Source: JBCCJA01 sp039045975 (GTDB lineage Bacteria; Planctomycetota; Planctomycetia; Planctomycetales; Planctomycetaceae). Taken from it: a DNA stretch of 43,159 nucleotides. The first letter of the stretch is position 1. The number at the start of each line of letters is the position of its first letter. This document shows, in pieces, positions 41,001-43,159 of the stretch. The position numbers were made by a program, and so were the translations under genes. The notes below the pieces were generated by a model. It saw nothing but the letters and a program-made list of their open reading frames with translations, was not told the DNA's origin and did not search any database. The stretch lies in contig JBCCJA010000030.1 in NCBI GenBank assembly GCA_039045975.1, forward strand, positions 1 to 43,159, given 5' to 3'.

Positions 41001-42024
41001 GCAAGATTTCGACCGGCGACCCCGACATCTGGCCCGGGAAGCTGCGGCCCCGCAGAACCTCGGCGGCGTCCCGGATCTGCCGTTCGGTCGGGAGGAAACA
41101 GAGCACGTCGCCAGGGCCCTCGCGACAGACCTCGGCGACGGCGTCGGCGAGTCCGTCGTAGAGGTCGCCGCTGCGGCCCTTGTCGTCGGCGTCGGCCGCG
41201 AGCGGACGATAGCGAACCTCGACCGGATAGGTCCGGCCGGAGACTTCGATCACGGGCACTTCGGTGTCTGCGGTTTTAAAAAAGTCCGCGAACCGCTCCG
41301 AGTCGATCGTCGCCGAGGTGATGACGAGCCTGAAATCGGGCCGCCGCGGCAGGATCTGATTTAAGACGCCGAGCAGCAGGTCGATGTTGAGTGACCGCTC
41401 GTGGGCCTCGTCGATGATCAGCGTGTCGTATTTGGACAGCAGCCGGTCGCCCTGGATCTCGGCGAGCAAGATCCCGTCGGTCATTAATTTGACCAGCGTC
41501 TCGGGCACGGTCGCGTCGGTGAAACGGACCTGGAAGCCGACCTGTTTCCCGACCGGGACTTTGAGTTCCTCCGCGACACGGGCGGCGACCGAGCGGGCCG
41601 CGATCCGCCGGGGCTGCGTGTGCCCGATGAGCCCGTCGACGCCGCGCCCAAGGTCGAGGCAGATCTTCGGCAGCTGTGTCGATTTGCCCGAACCGGTCTC
41701 GCCGGCGACGACGACGACCTGATGGTCGCGGATCGCCGCGGCGATCTCGTCGCGTCTGGCGACGACCGGCAGGGTGTCGTCGTACGTGACGGCGGGGACG
41801 GCGTCGGCTCGCCGTTGTCGGACTTGTGCCGAGCGACGCGTGTCGCGGTCGAGGCGGCCGAGGTTGCGGTCGTGCGGCTTGCCGTCGGCGATCGCCCGCC
41901 GGATCGAGGCGAGCCGCCGGGCGAAGGCCGGCCTGTCGGAGGCGACGCAGTCTTCGATCCGTGCCGCCAACTCATCAGGAGAGGGCAGCGGGGCTGCGGA
42001 AGGGGGAGTCTCGGGACGCGACAT
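38029..42024 (-). CDS. hrpA: ATP-dependent RNA helicase HrpA
   Basis: A 1331-residue DEAH-box helicase. HrpA rescues stalled or collided ribosomes in E. coli and unwinds structured RNA. Visible motifs are GETGSGKST (108-116, motif I), TQPRRIAA (motif Ia), DEAHERS (205-211, motif II), SATID (motif III), and the second RecA domain with ATNVAESSLTVP and QRKGRCGR. The helicase-associated part follows, and the long C-terminal region corresponds to the DUF3418-type HrpA tail (LTRWDWGELPP near residue 1010). Length is close to E. coli HrpA (1300). ATG 42024 is preferred; a GTG at 42075 would add 17 residues without family character. It is divergent from the SDR gene by 153 nt. Confidence 0.95.
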   Translation of the reverse strand: MSRPETPPSAAPLPSPDELAARIEDCVASDRPAFARRLASIRRAIADGKPHDRNLGRLDRDTRRSAQVRQRRADAVPAVTYDDTLPVVARRDEIAAAIRDHQVVVVAGETGSGKSTQLPKICLDLGRGVDGLIGHTQPRRIAARSVAARVAEELKVPVGKQVGFQVRFTDATVPETLVKLMTDGILLAEIQGDRLLSKYDTLIIDEAHERSLNIDLLLGVLNQILPRRPDFRLVITSATIDSERFADFFKTADTEVPVIEVSGRTYPVEVRYRPLAADADDKGRSGDLYDGLADAVAEVCREGPGDVLCFLPTERQIRDAAEVLRGRSFPGQMSGSPVEILPLYGRLSAAEQQKVFAKHPGRRVTLATNVAESSLTVPDVRYVVDAGTARVSRFSTRTGVQRLPIEPVSQASADQRKGRCGRVGPGICVRLFSEEDYVGREEYTPPEVLRTNLASVILRLASLGLGRAEDFPFLDPPRPAAIRSGIATLTELGALDDAGDLTDLGRTLGRMPVDPRIGRMLIAGHEERCLAEVLVIAAALEVQDPRDRPIDKQQAADEKHRRFVCPDSDFLAYLEIWEFYRKLTHDLSRSKLKIACRENFLSYNRLREWSEVHRQLQQFTTQAGYKSGKMKPSDDRGRDGDAIHRALLTGLLSRVALKNEKEAKSKADQQKSREYQSAAGTTVTLWPGSGLSKKPPKWLVSAELVETSRRFARTCARINPAWIEPLAGNLVKKSHGDPTWDAERGTVWVDERVSLYGLPVVPRRRVRCGPIDPVRARELFVQHGLVEEELPTDLPFFRDNGELRAAAEREATKARRLDRLRGEADRFAFYDARLPDDVYDLQSLEAWHRRASAEERARLRMTRADLVVDEDDRVDDAAFPDHLTVDGVRLPLEYHVDPGGTRDGVTLVVPEPLLPRVPADRLGWLVPGLLTEKVAALARALPKPLRTRLVPIPEAAAEAAAGLRFGHGRVETAVAAALSRIAGEPIRVDDFDAARVPAYFTIQIRVVDERGDTLASGRDVAAVTRELSNRSGGAKPQTETDAATEWHRTGLTRWDWGELPPTVSLTHGDFTVTRYPVIRDRGDGVDLDLEDDPRAAAAALRGGLVRLFALAERRRIASQVDHMPQIDRITLTLGASGGVGRVRPQLADVLAARAFWDGVTDIPRSEEAFEKRRQTARGRLGVVASDLAELLPPLAESLAAARKAVRKTHPKPWAASIADADRQLTRLTAGDWLGGTPWQRLLHLPRYLRAIERRVAKLAAGGHVRDQKLLRELDRFERLLPAPASPLTGPTATLRWQLEEYRVSVFAQDLGTAEKVSLKRLEETAAKCVAR

Positions 42025-42177
42025 GACGGGCGGGAAATCGGTCGAGACTCGCGGAGACGGCAGTGTAGCCGGCACGGCCCCGGGTCAGACACGGACCGAC
42101 GCAGGGATCCCCCGATGGCGGTCGGCGGCCGCCCGCACATAACGCATGCGTTCAACAGTCACGGCACGGCGGCGGCT

Positions 42178-42912
42178 ATGAGCGGCGGATACTTGATCCT
42201 CGGAGCGACCTCGGGCGTCGGGCGTGTCGTCGCCGAGACATTGCACGCCCAGGGGGCCAAATTCGCACTCGCCGGCCGCGACGCGGCCGCGATCGCCGAG
42301 ATCGCCCGACCCTATGAGGCCCCGACCGCGTCGTACGTCGCCGGCGACGCCGCGAGCGTGGCCGAGGCGTTCGGTGTCGCCACGCAGGCGTTCGGTGAAA
42401 TCGCGGGCGTCGTCAATCTGGCCGGGACGGTGCTGCTCAAGCCGGCCCATATCACGACCGACGAGGAGTGGGCCGAGACGGTGACGGTCAATCTCACGTC
42501 GTCGTTTCACGTCGTCCGCGAGGCCGCGAAGGCGATGCGGAAGTCGGGCGGCTCGGTCGTCTTGATGGCGTCGGCGGCGGCCCGCACGGGGTTGCCGAAC
42601 CACGAGGCGATCGCGGCGGCGAAGGCGGGCGTGATCGGGCTGACGCGGTCGGCGGCGGCGACCTACGGGCCGAAGAACATCCGTTTCAACGCCGTTGCGC
42701 CCGGGCTCGTGAAGACGAAGATGACCGAACGGATTTGGGGCAACGAGGCCCAGGCGGCCGCGTCGGCGTCGATGCACGCGTTGGGCCGGCTCGGCGAGCC
42801 GGGACAGGTCGCGTCGATCGTGACGTGGCTGCTGACGCCCGCGTCCGACTGGGTGACGGGTCAGGTGTTCGGCGTCGACGGAGGACTCGCCGGAGTGGTC
42901 CCGAAGAAATAG
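42178..42912 (+). CDS. SDR-family protein with catalytic tyrosine replaced by isoleucine
   Basis: A 244-residue Rossmann-fold protein. The dinucleotide loop GATSGVG is at 9-15, NLAG at 80-83, and Asn105 (VNLTSSF) is conserved. In a classic short-chain dehydrogenase the catalytic set is Ser-Tyr-Lys with Tyr 13 residues after Ser and Lys four after Tyr. Here Ser132 and Lys149 are in place, but the Tyr position is Ile145 (NHEAIAAAKAG). The C-terminus has the usual GRLGEPGQVASIVTWLL and GQVFGVDGG. It may be a non-catalytic binding protein or use a different mechanism. Start ATG 42178 precedes the Rossmann loop; the longer open frame to 41620 is antisense to hrpA and rejected. Confidence 0.88.
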   Translation: MSGGYLILGATSGVGRVVAETLHAQGAKFALAGRDAAAIAEIARPYEAPTASYVAGDAASVAEAFGVATQAFGEIAGVVNLAGTVLLKPAHITTDEEWAETVTVNLTSSFHVVREAAKAMRKSGGSVVLMASAAARTGLPNHEAIAAAKAGVIGLTRSAAATYGPKNIRFNAVAPGLVKTKMTERIWGNEAQAAASASMHALGRLGEPGQVASIVTWLLTPASDWVTGQVFGVDGGLAGVVPKK

Positions 42913-42960
42913 TTCAAAGAGATTCATAATAAAAGCCCGAGCGGTGACGAGGATTTTGCA

Positions 42961-43159
42961 TTAAGCGGTGTCGGTCGTGAGTGAGGCGGTGTGGAAGATC
43001 GCGAGTTTGGCCGTCACGAACGGCCTTACGCGGCGGAACCGGCGTACCCACGGCGGCAGCGTCGTCAGGCCCCACGACGAGCACGCCAGACGCCCGAAGA
43101 CACGCTCTGTCACCGTCCGGGCCTTTAATAACGCCGTCCCGAACGCCGGCTCCGGCGAC
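42961..43159 (-). CDS. C-terminal fragment of a protein running off the window, possibly a transposase
   Basis: An open frame enters from the right edge and ends at the TAA at 42961-42963, giving about 65 residues. It ends in FVTAKLAIFHTASLTTDTA, preceded by VTERVFGRLACSSWGLTTLP and PWVRRFRRVRP. The pattern ER-F-RL...GL-LPPWVR...VR-FV-AKL-I-H resembles the C-terminus of DDE-type transposases as I remember them, but this is not certain. No terminal inverted repeat or target duplication could be found within the 48 nt between it and the SDR gene. The N-terminal part lies outside the window. It is convergent with the SDR gene. Confidence 0.45.
   Translation of the reverse strand, partial: SPEPAFGTALLKARTVTERVFGRLACSSWGLTTLPPWVRRFRRVRPFVTAKLAIFHTASLTTDTA

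Noticed and set aside
41620..42177. Long N-terminal extension of the SDR protein
   Set aside because: The extra 186 residues are antisense to hrpA and Arg/Asp-rich; the Rossmann loop starts right after ATG 42178.

Overview
The window is high-GC DNA, almost fully coding on both strands, that looks like a chromosomal segment of a planctomycete (phylum Planctomycetota). This assignment is inferred from gene content. The clues are a double-length UvrA (also known in Chlamydiae of the same superphylum), a DUF4912 protein, an excisionase-type HTH protein with long acidic repeats, a Rieske/cytochrome b pair with cytochrome c fused to cytochrome b, and many long-armed intergenic stem-loops. No rRNA, tRNA, CRISPR array, prophage or complete insertion sequence was seen.

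Layout. 1-340: G-rich low-complexity DNA with a doubtful small ORF. 340-3501: M24 aminopeptidase, accB, accC (fatty-acid synthesis entry). 3596-9449: CaCA antiporter, a secreted unknown protein, a large exported HEAT/TPR protein and a MATE transporter. 9878-11515: ettA, a ribosome-associated ABC-F ATPase. 11875-13485: HTH/acidic-repeat/membrane-anchor protein. 13607-16656: glgC, a degenerate oxidoreductase-like gene, and a DPM1-like glycosyltransferase. 16699-17745: DUF4912 protein on the minus strand. 18236-26070: a complete F1Fo ATP synthase operon (atpI-like, B, E, F, H, A, G, D, C). 26127-28632 (minus): Rieske protein and a cytochrome b-diheme cytochrome c fusion. 28803-35723: a 2306-residue tandem UvrA. 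35683-38015: a small membrane protein and a divergent outer-membrane beta-barrel protein. 38029-42024 (minus): HrpA helicase. 42178-42912: SDR-family protein. 42961 to the end (minus): the C-terminus of a gene running off the window, possibly a transposase.

How the genes work together. The energy module is the core. The Rieske/cytochrome b complex and the ATP synthase lie back to back and convergent, so one set would build and the other use the proton gradient. The cytochrome b has the b6-type helix D haem ligands, but both histidines expected in helix B are replaced (Phe80, Tyr94), while the PEWY quinol motif is kept. This is the most unusual protein feature in the window. Two Fo subunits, a and b, carry long His/Asp-rich segments predicted to lie on opposite sides of the membrane, and subunits b and c begin with signal-peptide-like sequences.

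The intergenic spaces hold at least seven long imperfect inverted repeats, six of them with arms of 20-33 nt around 25-36 nt loops and one with arms near 40 nt around a longer loop. Three of them sit inside the ATP synthase operon.
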